Source: Malachius bipustulatus
Taxonomy: Eukaryota > Arthropoda > Insecta > Coleoptera > Melyridae
Direction: 5' to 3'
Assembly (NCBI GenBank): GCA_910589415.1
Contig: OU342631.1
Coordinates: 54,650,598 to 54,714,597 of the forward strand
Length of the DNA: 64,000 nt
Positions within the stretch are counted from its first letter, which is position 1. The number at the start of each line of letters is the position of its first letter. The position numbers and the translations under genes are program-made. Shown here piece by piece: positions 1 through 11,016 of the stretch. The notes under the pieces were generated by a model. The model worked only from the letters and a program-made list of their open reading frames with translations. It did no database searches and was not told where the DNA came from.

Positions 1-3
1 TGA

Positions 4-503
4 NNNNNNNNNNNNNNNNNNNNNNNNNNNNNNNNNNNNNNNNNNNNNNNNNNNNNNNNNNNNNNNNNNNNNNNNNNNNNNNNNNNNNNNNNNNNNNNNN
101 NNNNNNNNNNNNNNNNNNNNNNNNNNNNNNNNNNNNNNNNNNNNNNNNNNNNNNNNNNNNNNNNNNNNNNNNNNNNNNNNNNNNNNNNNNNNNNNNNNNN
201 NNNNNNNNNNNNNNNNNNNNNNNNNNNNNNNNNNNNNNNNNNNNNNNNNNNNNNNNNNNNNNNNNNNNNNNNNNNNNNNNNNNNNNNNNNNNNNNNNNNN
301 NNNNNNNNNNNNNNNNNNNNNNNNNNNNNNNNNNNNNNNNNNNNNNNNNNNNNNNNNNNNNNNNNNNNNNNNNNNNNNNNNNNNNNNNNNNNNNNNNNNN
401 NNNNNNNNNNNNNNNNNNNNNNNNNNNNNNNNNNNNNNNNNNNNNNNNNNNNNNNNNNNNNNNNNNNNNNNNNNNNNNNNNNNNNNNNNNNNNNNNNNNN
501 NNN
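4..503. other. Assembly gap
   Basis: A run of exactly 500 N. The round length suggests a placeholder gap of unknown true size, so the three bases before it need not be contiguous with what follows. Confidence 0.98.
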
Positions 504-3399
504 TCATAAAAGTGAATGCGCTTGCTTATGAAGATATTAAAACAATGTATTGGGAAAACTTGTTTTAGATTTTTAAGTTGCTTTATAAGTTTTTTTATTT
601 TTTTATTTTTACTTTTTACACTACATTCTGCCTTGCACAACAAACTGTTACAACACTGTTAGTAAGCTTTGAATTTTGTTTTTAACGAATTTTTTACCGT
701 TTAACATTTAAGTAACATTTTTTTCACTCAAGCATTTTTGAAACTAAAATAAAAATTGAAGTAAAAATAATCCATACACAAAAAAAATTTAAAAAGTATA
801 AATTTAGTACAGGAGTCAAAACTAGTTGTTACTTACAGCTTTACATGCAGATGTTAGGTACTTCAGTGTACAGGGTAGAAAAATATATTTTTCGTCCTAC
901 CCTGTATGCTGTGCATCGTAGCTTAAAACAAGTACAAGTAAGTTTTGAATGCACAAACTTCTGGGCAGTTTATTTTTTTAAATCTTATTAATAAAATAAT
1001 TCCTGTTTGGTGCCTATTATTTTTCGGATGACACTGTATTTTGAAATCTTCTTTTTAATATTAAGAGTCCAGAGAGACCAAGCTGCATTAGTTTTAAATT
1101 TTTAGCCATATTTCGATGTCAATAAATTTTATCCTATAGGAAAAATAACCACTGTATTACAGGTCAGGATCGAGATACCACCCAAGAAATGAAAACTTAA
1201 AATGTTTTTAAACTAAAAGTAGAAGCCAAATAATAAGAGTTTAAACGAAAAAAAATGAGAGTTTGAAAAAAGAGCAAGGAAAAAGTCTAATTATTACAAG
1301 TTTCCCAAGGAATGTTTCCCGAGGAAAATCTGTGGCAAAGTGCTACAAGATATTTTTCGAAGTGCTCAGCTACAATATAGTGATACGATAAAATGGAAAC
1401 AGGCAACCATAGTAACTTACTACAGAGGAAATTAGTTCTTAAGATTTCTACAAAAAAAGTCCGTATACCTACATAAACTTATGATGAGCAGTGCCCCATC
1501 ACATCAGCAAGTCCTAAGACTATGGGTTAAATACCTACCTGTATACTTAGTATAGGTACATGACTAGGCCAAGATTAAGCTTAAAATATTTGAAACAGGT
1601 AAACGTCACAATCTTCCGCAACTCTAAATTTTTCATTGGGACACTACTTGTAAAGAAATATTGTATAAAGGGATAAACTGATATAAAATTAATTAAGTTA
1701 GTGAAGTAGCATTGTGTTAGAATTTTACGTCAATATACTTTCAGAATCTGTGCCATGTGTGTAGCGACTAGCGACTGTTGATCGGCTAGTGATAGCGAGC
1801 GTCGATGCGGGATAATTGAAGTTGCATGTTGGTTCATGCAGGGCAAGAACAGCAAAATTGCCACGTATCTCCTGATAAGAGTCTTGTACAATGTACATAG
1901 AGCGATAAGAACTCCGTGTACATATAAAGTGATTGGACCTGAACCCTTCTGTCGGAGTGATAGAGTAGTGATAAATACAGAATGTACGAACGACGTCGAC
2001 GGCTACGTTTATTCAATCAGGGACAGCTCGTCCCGTAAGTAGGGAGAGTGAGACAAGTACGGACGGGGGGCACATTCAGACATTTCAAATGTATCACCTT
2101 AAAGAAGAAAAATAATTTGTATTTGGTTGGTTATAAATATTCAATGCGCATGATCTGTTTAGTGGCAAAAGCTCTGTGCTGATGCTCCGTTGTGTAGAAA
2201 ATAAATTCTAAAAAAACTCGTTTTAGGAGAATCAGATAAACTATTCAATGATGATTTCTTAAGCTTATACAGCGAAATATACTCACTGCGATCAGATATT
2301 ATCCTTCTCGTATTATTTCTAACTTTTTTCAAGTGACTTTAGAAGTACATGGAGAACCAAATACAAGCTAGAGATCTCAAATATTGGTGTCGGCCATTAC
2401 GGCCTAAGAATCTATCGAATAAAAATATTTTCAAAATGACGAGACTTCCGGTTACACTGAAAGTTCAAGGTTACTTTGTTTTTTAAATAGATAACATTCA
2501 AATCGAATACAGGTAGTTTTCGCAATAATTGTAGTTCAAATTATTAAAGAGTTTACGACTGAGATAGTCAAACAAGTGAAAATAATAATTTTTTCACTAA
2601 TCTCACTCAAATCTCCCTAAAATATTTCGTAGCACTAGAGAACAATAACAATAGATTTAAGTACTTAGTCTCAGTTCCTAGTAAAATTTCTATATCAGAG
2701 AGAGCGAACGTTAACAAAAAAAAAGGTGCGATTTTACTTCACTGACGTACCTGTCGGTACGCTTAACAATTTTTACACGTATTGTCAACGGTATTTAAGA
2801 TAAATGTGAGACGAAAAAGACGGAAATGCTAAATTAAGGAGCAAAAAAATTCTAAAGTTATTTTTTCAGAATTGTTTTGTATTCCAGTCATATTTTAGTA
2901 CATGTCTAGTTTTGTAAGTTCATGTTGATCCTGTATACCGTAACCAGGTGAATTTTTTCATGGTCTTTCAGTCAGGGCATCATTTTTTAAACTAATTATT
3001 TGATGATTGGGATAAATTGGGAGTAGCCCAAACAGTTGCATCTTTTTTTTATTCACTAAAATAGCGTTTTTTTCACTATTAACAGCATTTTTTATCAGAG
3101 TTGTAATTCCTTAATAAATGAAGCAGGAGCGCGCGTTATACATCCAATATATTACGCATGAAGTTTAATTTGTCTATAATTAAACAATAACTACAATATC
3201 TACCTGGTAGGGTTGGTTATTCGTAACTGATGGATGTTTGCATTCGATCTTTTTGTATGTTTTTAAATAACATTACGTCGTATCTTGAAAATGTACAAAC
3301 GATAAGCCTGATTTATTTTACTCTGTTTTATTGATGAAGTAAACATAGTTCTATTGAGTATTACAATAGTTGTTGATTGAGGCTGCTGTCTGTTGATGA
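504..3399. other. AT-rich noncoding stretch
   Basis: No reading frame here resembles a known protein. A more GC-rich patch at about 1,740-2,050 contains a TATA-like CATATAAAG and ends in a donor-like GTAAGT, but nothing else supports an exon or an LTR. One small palindrome (869-906) is listed separately. The rest is homopolymer-rich filler. Confidence 0.6.
869..906. repeat. Mini palindrome with TACAGGGT ends
   Basis: TACAGGGTAG at the left is matched by CTACCCTGTA at the right, with an 18-nt AT-rich centre. The termini match those of the large palindromic elements elsewhere in the window, so this may be a severely deleted member reduced to its ends. A chance hairpin is the alternative. Confidence 0.4.
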
Positions 3400-3640
3400 A
3401 TGATGAAAGTGATAATAAAGTTCCATGAAGATAAGCAACCAATGGCAGTTATATGGATAAGGTCTGCGTAGTCCAGCAGATAGAGGGCCATTATCGGGGA
3501 GAGTGATATCGGTGCTCCGGTCCGGTATTATCTCGCTGCTGCCAGGCCGCCGATAAGCGATGATAACTGATGCCAGGCCAGAAGGTTGCGGCTTCTTGAT
3601 ACCGGACCCGCACAGACTGATCATCGCCAGATAGCATGCT
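3400..3640. promoter_or_regulatory. GATA-motif-dense candidate enhancer
   Basis: Twelve GATA or TATC tetranucleotides lie between 3,411 and 3,633, where under two are expected by chance. Several are full WGATAR sites, for example AGATAAG near 3,429, TGATAA near 3,561 and AGATAG near 3,629. The stretch is more GC-rich than its surroundings and has no repeat structure or convincing coding frame. GATA factors such as pannier or serpent relatives bind such sites in insects. Enhancer function is inferred from motif density alone. Confidence 0.4.
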
Positions 3641-3999
3641 AAATTTAGACCGGGAATATTTTCATATTACTATAGAAATACAAAGTTTAAATTTTATTTC
3701 AGATAAGCAGCTAATGTCTGAATAATAAACATTTCATTTTAACAGATATCATCACGATAACAACAGAAATTTAAATAATTAGTCTCTTAAATTATATACG
3801 TAGAGCATTGTTATTCAGATAATTCATAGATTACAACTCGTGTAATTTAACAATATATTGAATTGTTTATGGATACTCGTTCGATTTATGGATGGATCCG
3901 TTTTTGATCTCCGATAAAAGTTTCTAAGTATTATAAAAATAAAAAGTTTGGGTTGTAGGCAGAGGAATTTCTTGTAGCCTTTCACAGAGCGAGTGCTTC

Positions 4000-4450
4000 A
4001 GCCCAAGATGCAGATATGATAGCAGGTTATGTGATGATTATCTCTGACAGTCTCTCTGCACACTTTAGGCCTTCAGTAGATCGACGCAGATAGTGAGCTC
4101 GTTAGCCAAAACACCATTTGTTACCTTGACAGCTCGAACTGTGATCGGGTACATCGATTTATAATTCCCTATTGAAAACTCTATCGTTCGAAAAAATCAT
4201 CCGATAGTTGGATGAATAATTCTAATTTTAATTATTTTTTTTTCCTAGAAGCTTAGTACCACCAACTATCTCCCGATTGGGGGATGCTCTAATCTAGCTA
4301 CCAGATTCGACATTTATTTCAGTCCTGGTAATCGGGACGCATGGTTATCTTCTCACAGCATCGCGGGTCATCAGGCGGGTCGCAATGCCGGATACGATGC
4401 AGATAAGCAGAATATGTAATTAAAGATCGTCCGATAACGCGGCAACATTG
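4000..4450. promoter_or_regulatory. Second GATA-rich noncoding island
   Basis: This continues the neighbouring GATA-rich stretch with more scattered sites: CAGATATGATAG near 4,011, ATTATCTC near 4,036, AGATAG near 4,087, CTATCTCCC near 4,268, TTATCTTC near 4,340, and AGATAAGCAG near 4,401. The last 10-mer also occurs near 3,701. There is no coding frame and no transposon hallmark. It could be part of one extended regulatory module of about 1 kb. Confidence 0.3.
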
Positions 4451-4639
4451 CGTTATATACATGGTGTATTGTGTACTCTTTTACCCGGCATCTGCTCGAC
4501 CAGTGATCGACGTACGGAATACAAAGACTGCCCTGTACTATGTGTTACTATACTCTTGGAAACTCATAATATCTTGATATCAGTAAAAGGATTATATACA
4601 TACCTACACATACTGTGCTTTAATGTGTATGAGTGACAG

Positions 4640-6670
4640 AAAACCTACACATATCAGAAAGATTTCAGCTTTGTGAACACATACCAACAAAGCTTATATC
4701 CTATACTATCTGTCGCAGAAGAGTCGTTATAATACTTTCAGAAAAGACGAAAAATATGTTTGTGATTAGAATGAGAATGCGATATTGATTTTAGTTTTAG
4801 CATTCAGTCGCTGAAGAAGTGCAGCTGAAGACTAGATTAGATATGCTTCAGGTATGTTCACGAAAATCGCCACGACTGGCCAAATTCAAACAGTCCATCG
4901 GTCCATCGTCAGATAAAGACCAACTAAGCAGTCTTGATAAATTTGTGTTGCACATATTGATTCATTAGTACGCTGCCTTGTCGAATCCCTAAAGTCTAGA
5001 TTTTAACATCTGTTATGTATTCAAATAACCTGGATTGCGAATGAATCTCCTGATCTTTTTCATCTTCCTCCAAAATCGCTCAACTTAAAATACGCAATAT
5101 TATCAAAACATGAATAAAAAACAATATTTCTCAATGTCGGTCTTTATAAACTACCATAATCTAAAGTACAACAAAAAGACGTAAAGAAGATTAATTGTCT
5201 AATGGAGACATAAGTGGTGCTGTTCGTCTGCTGATGGCTGACTATACTCTCAGCATCGCAACAAATTTTCTGCTCTCTATGACAAATATCCCTCCTATCC
5301 AACTCAGTAAATTTCACTGATCATTCTTCTATGACATCAAGTGTGTCTTAATCTTAAATAGAAGAAAATAATCCCACTGCAATTATTTTATTATGTTCCG
5401 GCTCGGCTGGAGATAGATTAGTGTTGCTGTTTCTGAAAGCGTAGAAATTGCAGCACACGAGACACTTCTCTGCTGCACATCCTTCAACAAAACTTCCTTA
5501 AATTGACTCAAGCAATTCCTTCAGCCAACTTTTTCGTGATTCGTCAGATCGAGGAGAACTGACAAACGACGGCGACAACGACACTAGTAGTTCAGGAATC
5601 TTCTCGCTGCTCTCGTTCATTAAACGGTTTCGTATTGAATTCAGTTACACCGGTGTTGCCGCGGTCGAGTGTCTCCTTCGCTTGTCGCCGTCTCTCGTCG
5701 CTGTCGCTTATTATGGAAAACTCAAGGATACTCGATGGACCGTTACTTATTTCTTCAAGACCAGATAATTGTTCCTTGTTGTGGATGCAACAAGCGGACA
5801 CTTTTCTATTGCTTCACAATCCGTTGTCAGAAGCATTTCAACACAACTTAATATTTACTATTTGGTCGATGACTCAATAGTTGACACTTCAGATAATATT
5901 TGACTTGCTCTAGAATACTATATGTATATTCAAGTCAAAGCAGATATTTGGCCTTCACCTACATTTTTCCAAATGCGAACAATTCATCTAGGCAAACAAC
6001 ATCCACCGTCTTCTGATGAATGTACACCAGGTCAGGTCAGGTCAGGCCAAATATTGTCAACACAATGAAGCTTGTCTTTCATGAGCTGCACTTTCTGATG
6101 AGGCTTTAAACTCTATTCTACAATACATTTTTAAAGCCTTTCTTGTCTAGGTTAATGGAACTATAATCATATTCAGTTTTTTATCTTTTAGAACCTCTTT
6201 CAATCCTGCTTGCAACATATTTCTTACGATATTCACCATATTGGAAGGGATCAACCCTATTTTCAGAATTTGAACATAATTTATATAAAGAATAAAGAAT
6301 TTGAATTGAATCTTGTAGAGAGTAATCTCTCCCAAAAAGCTTGGTTATCTATTTAATTACCTATCGAATTTAAAAACAAGTCTCAGAGAAAACAAAAACT
6401 TCTCAAAATGCTGGAGATGAATCTGTAATTTTTTACTCCTGGCAAAGCCTTAAAAACTTGATCCTGAATCTCATGGTCGCCTACTTGTAAAATTATCTGC
6501 CTTTAAAAAAGGTCTGCCTTTATGAATTAAGGCCTTTATTCATTCAATTTCCAGTTGTAATGGGGGCTAGATATCGGTAAATCGTAGATGGAAACCACTT
6601 CATGGTTTCTTTTGTTGAAGTGCTGGCCTCCTTCCTCTACATGCCACTGTGAATGATTCGATTCATCGTG
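4640..6670. other. Noncoding or unrecognised stretch
   Basis: No transposon or family-assignable gene was found. On the minus strand 5,592-5,801 is open for 69 codons with a hydrophilic, charged composition (ISDSDERRRQAKETLDRG). It has no ATG start, an in-frame stop lies a few codons upstream, and the family is not recognised. It could be a partial exon or chance. A short AGGTC pentamer repeat lies at 6,029-6,046. Confidence 0.45.
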
Positions 6671-6686
6671 CTTTGTCTGTCATCGA
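6671..6686. repeat. Target site duplication, copy next to the 3' end
   Basis: CTTTGTCTGTCATCGA, identical to 8,765-8,780. The pair brackets the minus-strand non-LTR element exactly and shows insertion by target-primed reverse transcription. Confidence 0.95.
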
Positions 6687-8764
6687 GTAGTAGTAGTAGT
6701 AGTATGGTGGGTAGGGGTGGTACACCCCAAGCGACTAGGCCACCGAGGGCCCTTTTCGCCTTACCCGAACCATGGTGAAACTCCTACTCGAACCTCCCCG
6801 ACCTTTTAATAAAGGCCAGGAGGTTGTTGTATGAGAGGAGTTTCATTTCTTCCTCTTGTAGCTCCTCAGACCCAAAGATGTTGAGCCTGAGGTTACTGTA
6901 TACCTCGCATACGCCCACATAATGGTGGGAGTCCTCGTCATCCATTCCGCATTTAGGGCAGACCGGGTCCCGAGTGACCCCCATCACTTGCAGGTGTCTG
7001 TTCAGACTGCTGTGACCGGTGAGAACCCCGACTAGTAGTCTGAGTTCCTTTCGGTTCATTCTGGACATGCTGGTCCATCTGTTTCCGATCGGACCAGCCA
7101 GAAACAGCCTGGCCTGTCTGCAGCCTGGTGCTGTTTCCCAGTGGTTCTCTAAACCCTTGCGAGTCCATTCTTTTATAGATTCTTTGAGAAGATTTTTGGT
7201 CAGACCCAGGACGGGCTCCGGCCCACAAAAGGTTTCCCTGGTCCCGAGCTTCGCGTATTGATCTGCTAGCTCATTACCTGGTACACCTGAGTGTGCGGGA
7301 ACCCACACGATATGCACCGATTTTCTGTCCGCCAGTCTGTTCAGCGCCTCGACACACTCCTGGACCAGTGGGGAGCTGGTTCCGTGTGTGCCCAGCGCTT
7401 TTGCGGCGGCCTGACTATCCGTGCATATGTATATCGTCAGTTCCCCGGCTTCTGTTATCTGCTCCAGTCTAGCTGCTTGCAGGATGGCATAAATCTCCGC
7501 CTGGAAGACGGTTGCGGTGGACCCAAGAGGGTAGGATCTTCCCAATTTCCGTCCAGCCAGGTAGAGCCCCGCTCCTACGTGGCCATTTTTGTTCCTGGAG
7601 CCGTCTGTGAAACAGACTAGTCCTCCTGGTTCGAAGGCTACCTCCCTTTTTTCCCACTTTTCCTTTTCAGGAATTTGCAGGGTAAATTTCTTGTTTTCTC
7701 TGTTGTTTCTTGTTTTTGAGGTAGACATAAGGTTTGAGATTGGTATCTCCATCTCGGCAACCTTGGCTATCTCTATGTGTCCTTTGTAACCTCCGCCTTT
7801 CCATAGTCCCGAATCACGCATTCTTAGGTGGGCCGCCATGGCCTCCCCTTTTATCCAAATGGGAAGCGGTGGCAGCTCCAGAATGACATTCAGGGCTGCT
7901 GACGGGGTGGTTCTCATTGCACTTGTTATTAGCAAACTGGCGAGCCGTTGGAGTTTAGCTAGCCTGTTTGCAACGGTATTGCTTGTGGTTGTTTTCCACC
8001 AGACCACCGAACCATAACTGATTCTCGGTCTGATGATGGCCGTGTATAACCAGTGCATTATCTTCGGTTTTAGCCCCCACACCTTGCCTATTGTCCCTCT
8101 TAGCTGCCATAGAGATGACACAGTTTTTGTGACTATTCTGTCAATCTGTGGCTTCCAGGTCAGCTTTTCGTCTAGTACCATTCCAAGGTATTTGGCCTCC
8201 CCACTAAGAGTTAGGAGTTTGCCAAACAGCCTGGGTGGTTTGAATTCTCTTTTTTCCCTTTTCCTTGTGAAGAGGACCATGTCGGTCTTTTCGGGGTTGA
8301 TGGTCAGCCCCGCCTCTTCACACCATTTTTCAATTATCTTACATGCACTCTGCATGCGATCGCAGACCACGCTTAGGAATTGGCCGGTTACTAGAACCAG
8401 CCCGTCGTCAGCGTATGCCTGTGCATACAGTCCGTCATCTGTCAGGCGCTTTAGGAGGCCGTCCATGATCAGGCACCACAGGTGAGGTGATAGGCAGCTG
8501 CCTTGGGGGCATCCACCACTCACCGCAATGCCCACTCGAACTTCTCCCGCACCCGACGACACCTGCCTGCTTTCGATCGCTGAAGCAATCCAGTTAATCA
8601 GGACCGGGGGGGTACCCCTGGATTGCAGCTCTGTGCATATGGTTCTTGTTCTTGCCTTGTCAAAAGCGCCTTCCACATCAAAGAAAATGGCCAAGGCCCA
8701 GTTCCCGTGATGCAGCGCTTTTTCAATTTCTCTAGTCACTGCGTGTAGAGCAGTTTCCGTGGAT
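6687..8764 (-). mobile_element. 5'-truncated non-LTR retrotransposon (I/R1/LOA-like)
   Basis: A 2,078-bp insertion bounded by a perfect 16-bp target duplication. Read on the minus strand it starts inside the reverse transcriptase at STETAL, runs through the rest of RT, an RNase H domain and a C-terminal zinc knuckle, then a 3' UTR of about 97 bp and a (TAC)n tail. The endonuclease and ORF1 are missing, as expected from incomplete reverse transcription. An RNase H plus a trinucleotide tail points to the I/R1/LOA side of the LINE tree; the exact clade cannot be fixed here. The uninterrupted frame and perfect duplication mark it as one of the youngest insertions. A decayed relative on the plus strand at 40.4-42.0 kb ends in the same residues, IKRSGRFE, and has a similar 3' UTR. 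Confidence 0.95.
6784..8763 (-). CDS. Retrotransposon RT/RNase H polyprotein, 5' partial
   Basis: A 660-codon open frame including the stop, with no native start because the element is truncated. It would copy element RNA into DNA at a nicked target (RT) and degrade the RNA strand (RNase H). RT motif A is FFDVEGAFDKA, motif B is SGGCPQGSCLSP and motif C is AYADDGLVLV. RNase H follows with the catalytic order D in CFTDGS, E in FQAEIYAIL, D in CTDSQAA, and H/D in VPAHSGVPGNELADQ. A zinc knuckle CPKCGMDDEDSHHYVGVC lies near the C-terminus. All catalytic residues of both domains are present, yet the protein lacks the RT fingers and the endonuclease, so it should not be able to mobilise itself. 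Shorter plus-strand frames across this region are antisense shadows. Confidence 0.95.
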   Translation of the reverse strand, partial: STETALHAVTREIEKALHHGNWALAIFFDVEGAFDKARTRTICTELQSRGTPPVLINWIASAIESRQVSSGAGEVRVGIAVSGGCPQGSCLSPHLWCLIMDGLLKRLTDDGLYAQAYADDGLVLVTGQFLSVVCDRMQSACKIIEKWCEEAGLTINPEKTDMVLFTRKREKREFKPPRLFGKLLTLSGEAKYLGMVLDEKLTWKPQIDRIVTKTVSSLWQLRGTIGKVWGLKPKIMHWLYTAIIRPRISYGSVVWWKTTTSNTVANRLAKLQRLASLLITSAMRTTPSAALNVILELPPLPIWIKGEAMAAHLRMRDSGLWKGGGYKGHIEIAKVAEMEIPISNLMSTSKTRNNRENKKFTLQIPEKEKWEKREVAFEPGGLVCFTDGSRNKNGHVGAGLYLAGRKLGRSYPLGSTATVFQAEIYAILQAARLEQITEAGELTIYICTDSQAAAKALGTHGTSSPLVQECVEALNRLADRKSVHIVWVPAHSGVPGNELADQYAKLGTRETFCGPEPVLGLTKNLLKESIKEWTRKGLENHWETAPGCRQARLFLAGPIGNRWTSMSRMNRKELRLLVGVLTGHSSLNRHLQVMGVTRDPVCPKCGMDDEDSHHYVGVCEVYSNLRLNIFGSEELQEEEMKLLSYNNLLAFIKRSGRFE

Positions 8765-8780
8765 CTTTGTCTGTCATCGA
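8765..8780. repeat. Target site duplication, copy next to the truncated 5' end
   Basis: CTTTGTCTGTCATCGA, the second copy of the 16-bp duplication. It fixes the truncation point of the element at 8,764. Confidence 0.95.
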
Positions 8781-9361
8781 AATCCCTTCTATATAAGTAC
8801 TCTGAAGCGAATTAGGTAGTTGTTCTCTTTCTGAGGGGAACATACCAGGTGCATGGCTACTAGAAATCTCTTGGATGGTAAGAAAATAAAAAAATTGGAA
8901 CTTTCCTTCTGTCGATACCTTTGCTGCTAAGTTACCTACATCGACACAAACGATCTATCCCAACCCTGGTGCTGCTGGCAATGGCCTCGACGAAAAAGTA
9001 CTCCGGTCATTTCAATATATATACCGGGTGTCCCATTAGTGCGGGTTTCTTCTCTGGCAGCTTCACTTTTGAAGCTATAAAAAAAGATGAGGGAGAAAAA
9101 TTGTATGGTTTGAAGAGACCTTCAACCTAAAATAATTTTCAGCTACACAGGATGGCCCAATATCGCTGTACGCCTTACAACTTTGTTATTTTAAATAGGA
9201 CGCCCTATATATTATTACATTTTCAGATTATCTGAAAAAAATCAGTAAGAATGGTTTTCACAGTTTCAGTATAATGTGAATAGTTTTTGAGTTATAAACA
9301 AGTGAAAATTGCCATTTTCCATTTTCAAAGCAGCTTACAATGAAAATGGCTCAAGACAGCA

Positions 9362-9536
9362 GAAAAAGGTTTACATGTCCCTATCTTAACTTTTTACAAG
9401 GTATCCTATGATGTGGATGAAATTGTTATACAGGGTGATGAAAAATCTGAAAATTTTCATCACCCTGTATAACAATTTCATCCACATCATAGGATACCTT
9501 GTAAAAAGTTAAGATAGGGACATGTAAACCTTTTTC
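9362..9536. repeat. Perfect 83-bp inverted repeat at the palindrome centre
   Basis: Arms 9,362-9,444 and 9,454-9,536 are exact inverse complements with a 9-nt loop. The central motif ATACAGGGTGATGAAAA carries another TACAGGGTG terminus, so the centre may be the ends of a third, collapsed element. Arms this perfect can form a stable hairpin in DNA or RNA. Confidence 0.9.
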
Positions 9537-10120
9537 GGTCATTATTTACATCTGCGGCTCCTACAGTTTCACTATGGAACTTATATAGGGGTGGAGAACA
9601 TACCTATAGTAACACCAGGAAGGTATTCATTTGCTGGGCAAATGAAAGGGAAAGCCACAAAACGGTGTAAAAAAATGGCTTTGAGAGTGCGGAGGGAGTG
9701 CGGTCCTGACAAGAGGCACCGATTAGATGCCGCGATCCCGGATAAAACCACTTCACCATAATTGCCAAGCATTCTATTCTGTGTTAGAGGTTCACAGAGG
9801 CGGACTGAGCGATATATCCGCTTTCATTACGTGTTCAGTCCGCACAGGGATTGATGCAATGATTTTCGGATTATAAATTCAAAATAAATGCAAAATTCAA
9901 AATAAAAATCGTGGTACTGTTATTTTCGAAGATTTTCCTTGCCCTGAAAGTGAAAAAAAAAATAGAAATTCGACCGTAGTGCCAAAGAGGCCTTAGTTGT
10001 GACCTTAATATTAGTTTGCCATGGCTGTTTTTACTTTCTTACCCACCCAGCACCCCTATTTCGCTCCTCGGTCCCGAAAAAATTGATGAAACTTAGGAGC
10101 CGCGGATGTAAACAATTACC
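9537..10120. mobile_element. Non-autonomous TIR element with 8-bp duplication
   Basis: A 584-bp insertion flanked by the 8-bp duplication CCTTTTTC (9,529-9,536 and 10,121-10,128). The uninserted sequence survives in the opposite palindrome arm, which confirms the boundaries to the base. Terminal inverted repeats of about 33 bp start GGTCATTATTTACATC on the left and GGTAATTGTTTACATC on the right and share GCGGCTCCTA. No transposase frame is visible. An 8-bp duplication fits hAT, P, Merlin or MULE-type transposases; the GG start does not decide between them. Confidence 0.88.
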
Positions 10121-10282
10121 CCTTTTTCTGCTGTCTTGAGCCGTTTTCATTGTAAGCTGCTTTGAAAATGGAAAATGGCAATTTTCACTTGTTTATAACT
10201 CAAAAACTATTCACATTATACTGAAACTGTGAAAACCATTCTTACTGATTTTTTTCAGATAATCTGAAAATGTAATAATATA

Positions 10283-11016
10283 CACCGTGTTTTATATTAA
10301 GTCGGCACTATTGCTAACTTCGTTATTATTTAACCTAGAAAGTCGGTTAAATTAGCAAACTGGTAGTATTTTTTCTCTTGAATAAAATTACGAAAGCAGA
10401 AAAACAATTGAACATCGCGTTTTCGAGATATTTAAAAAAATGTAAATTTTTTAATGGAACACCCTATATATTTTTAGATGGATCGGTTGCAAATTTTTTT
10501 TAAAGGAAAAAGTCTCTATGCACTATGATCCTAAAATAATAAATTCATTAGTTATTCATTATTTTATTACTCCCAAAGTAGGCTGCGACAATTATTGTAA
10601 TTTAGTGTACCTACGTAATGTAAGGTAAAAAAATTATGTCGTCCTCAATAGTGTATTTTTTAATTAAAAAATACACTAAAAATAAGAGTTATTATCTTGA
10701 AAAGGATTTAATTTTCAATAAACAAATAAAAGAACTTGTTTGTGTTGTAAAACTTTATTATTTTAGGATCATAGTTCATTGAGACTTTTTCCTTTAAAAA
10801 AAAATTTGCAACCGATCCATCTAAAAATATACAGGTTGTTCCATTAAAAAATATTGATTTTTTTAAATATCTCGAAAACGCGATGTTCAATTGTTTTTTC
10901 TGTTTTCGCCATTTTATTCAGGAGAAAAAATACTACTAGTTTGCTAATTTAACCGACTTTCTAGCTCAAATAATAACGAAGTTAGCAATAGTGCCGACTT
11001 AATATAAAACACGGTG
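10283..11016. mobile_element. Palindromic MITE, TA duplication, CACCGTGTTT ends
   Basis: A 734-bp element inserted at TA (10,281-10,282 and 11,017-11,018). The left arm of the host palindrome preserves the empty TA site, so the ends are certain. Its arms of about 270 bp are nearly identical in inverted order, start CACCGTGTTTTATATTAAGT and enclose a core with a perfect 30-bp palindrome. No coding sequence is present. TA duplications fit a Tc1/mariner-type mobiliser. Confidence 0.88.
10649..10678. repeat. Perfect 30-bp palindrome
   Basis: TAGTGTATTTTTTAA followed by its exact inverse complement, with no loop, in the core of the TA-flanked palindromic element. Confidence 0.85.

Noticed and set aside
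1740..2042. A 68-codon frame ending at a GTAAGT donor
   Set aside because: No homology, no partner exon in phase, and an equally long frame on the other strand.
6029..6046. Tandem AGGTC units resembling nuclear receptor half-sites, with an inverse counterpart near 45,584
   Set aside because: The 5-bp period does not match any receptor dimer spacing; probably a short microsatellite.
7019..8710. Several plus-strand frames of 60-150 codons
   Set aside because: They are antisense to the intact RT/RNase H frame and have no protein-like motifs.
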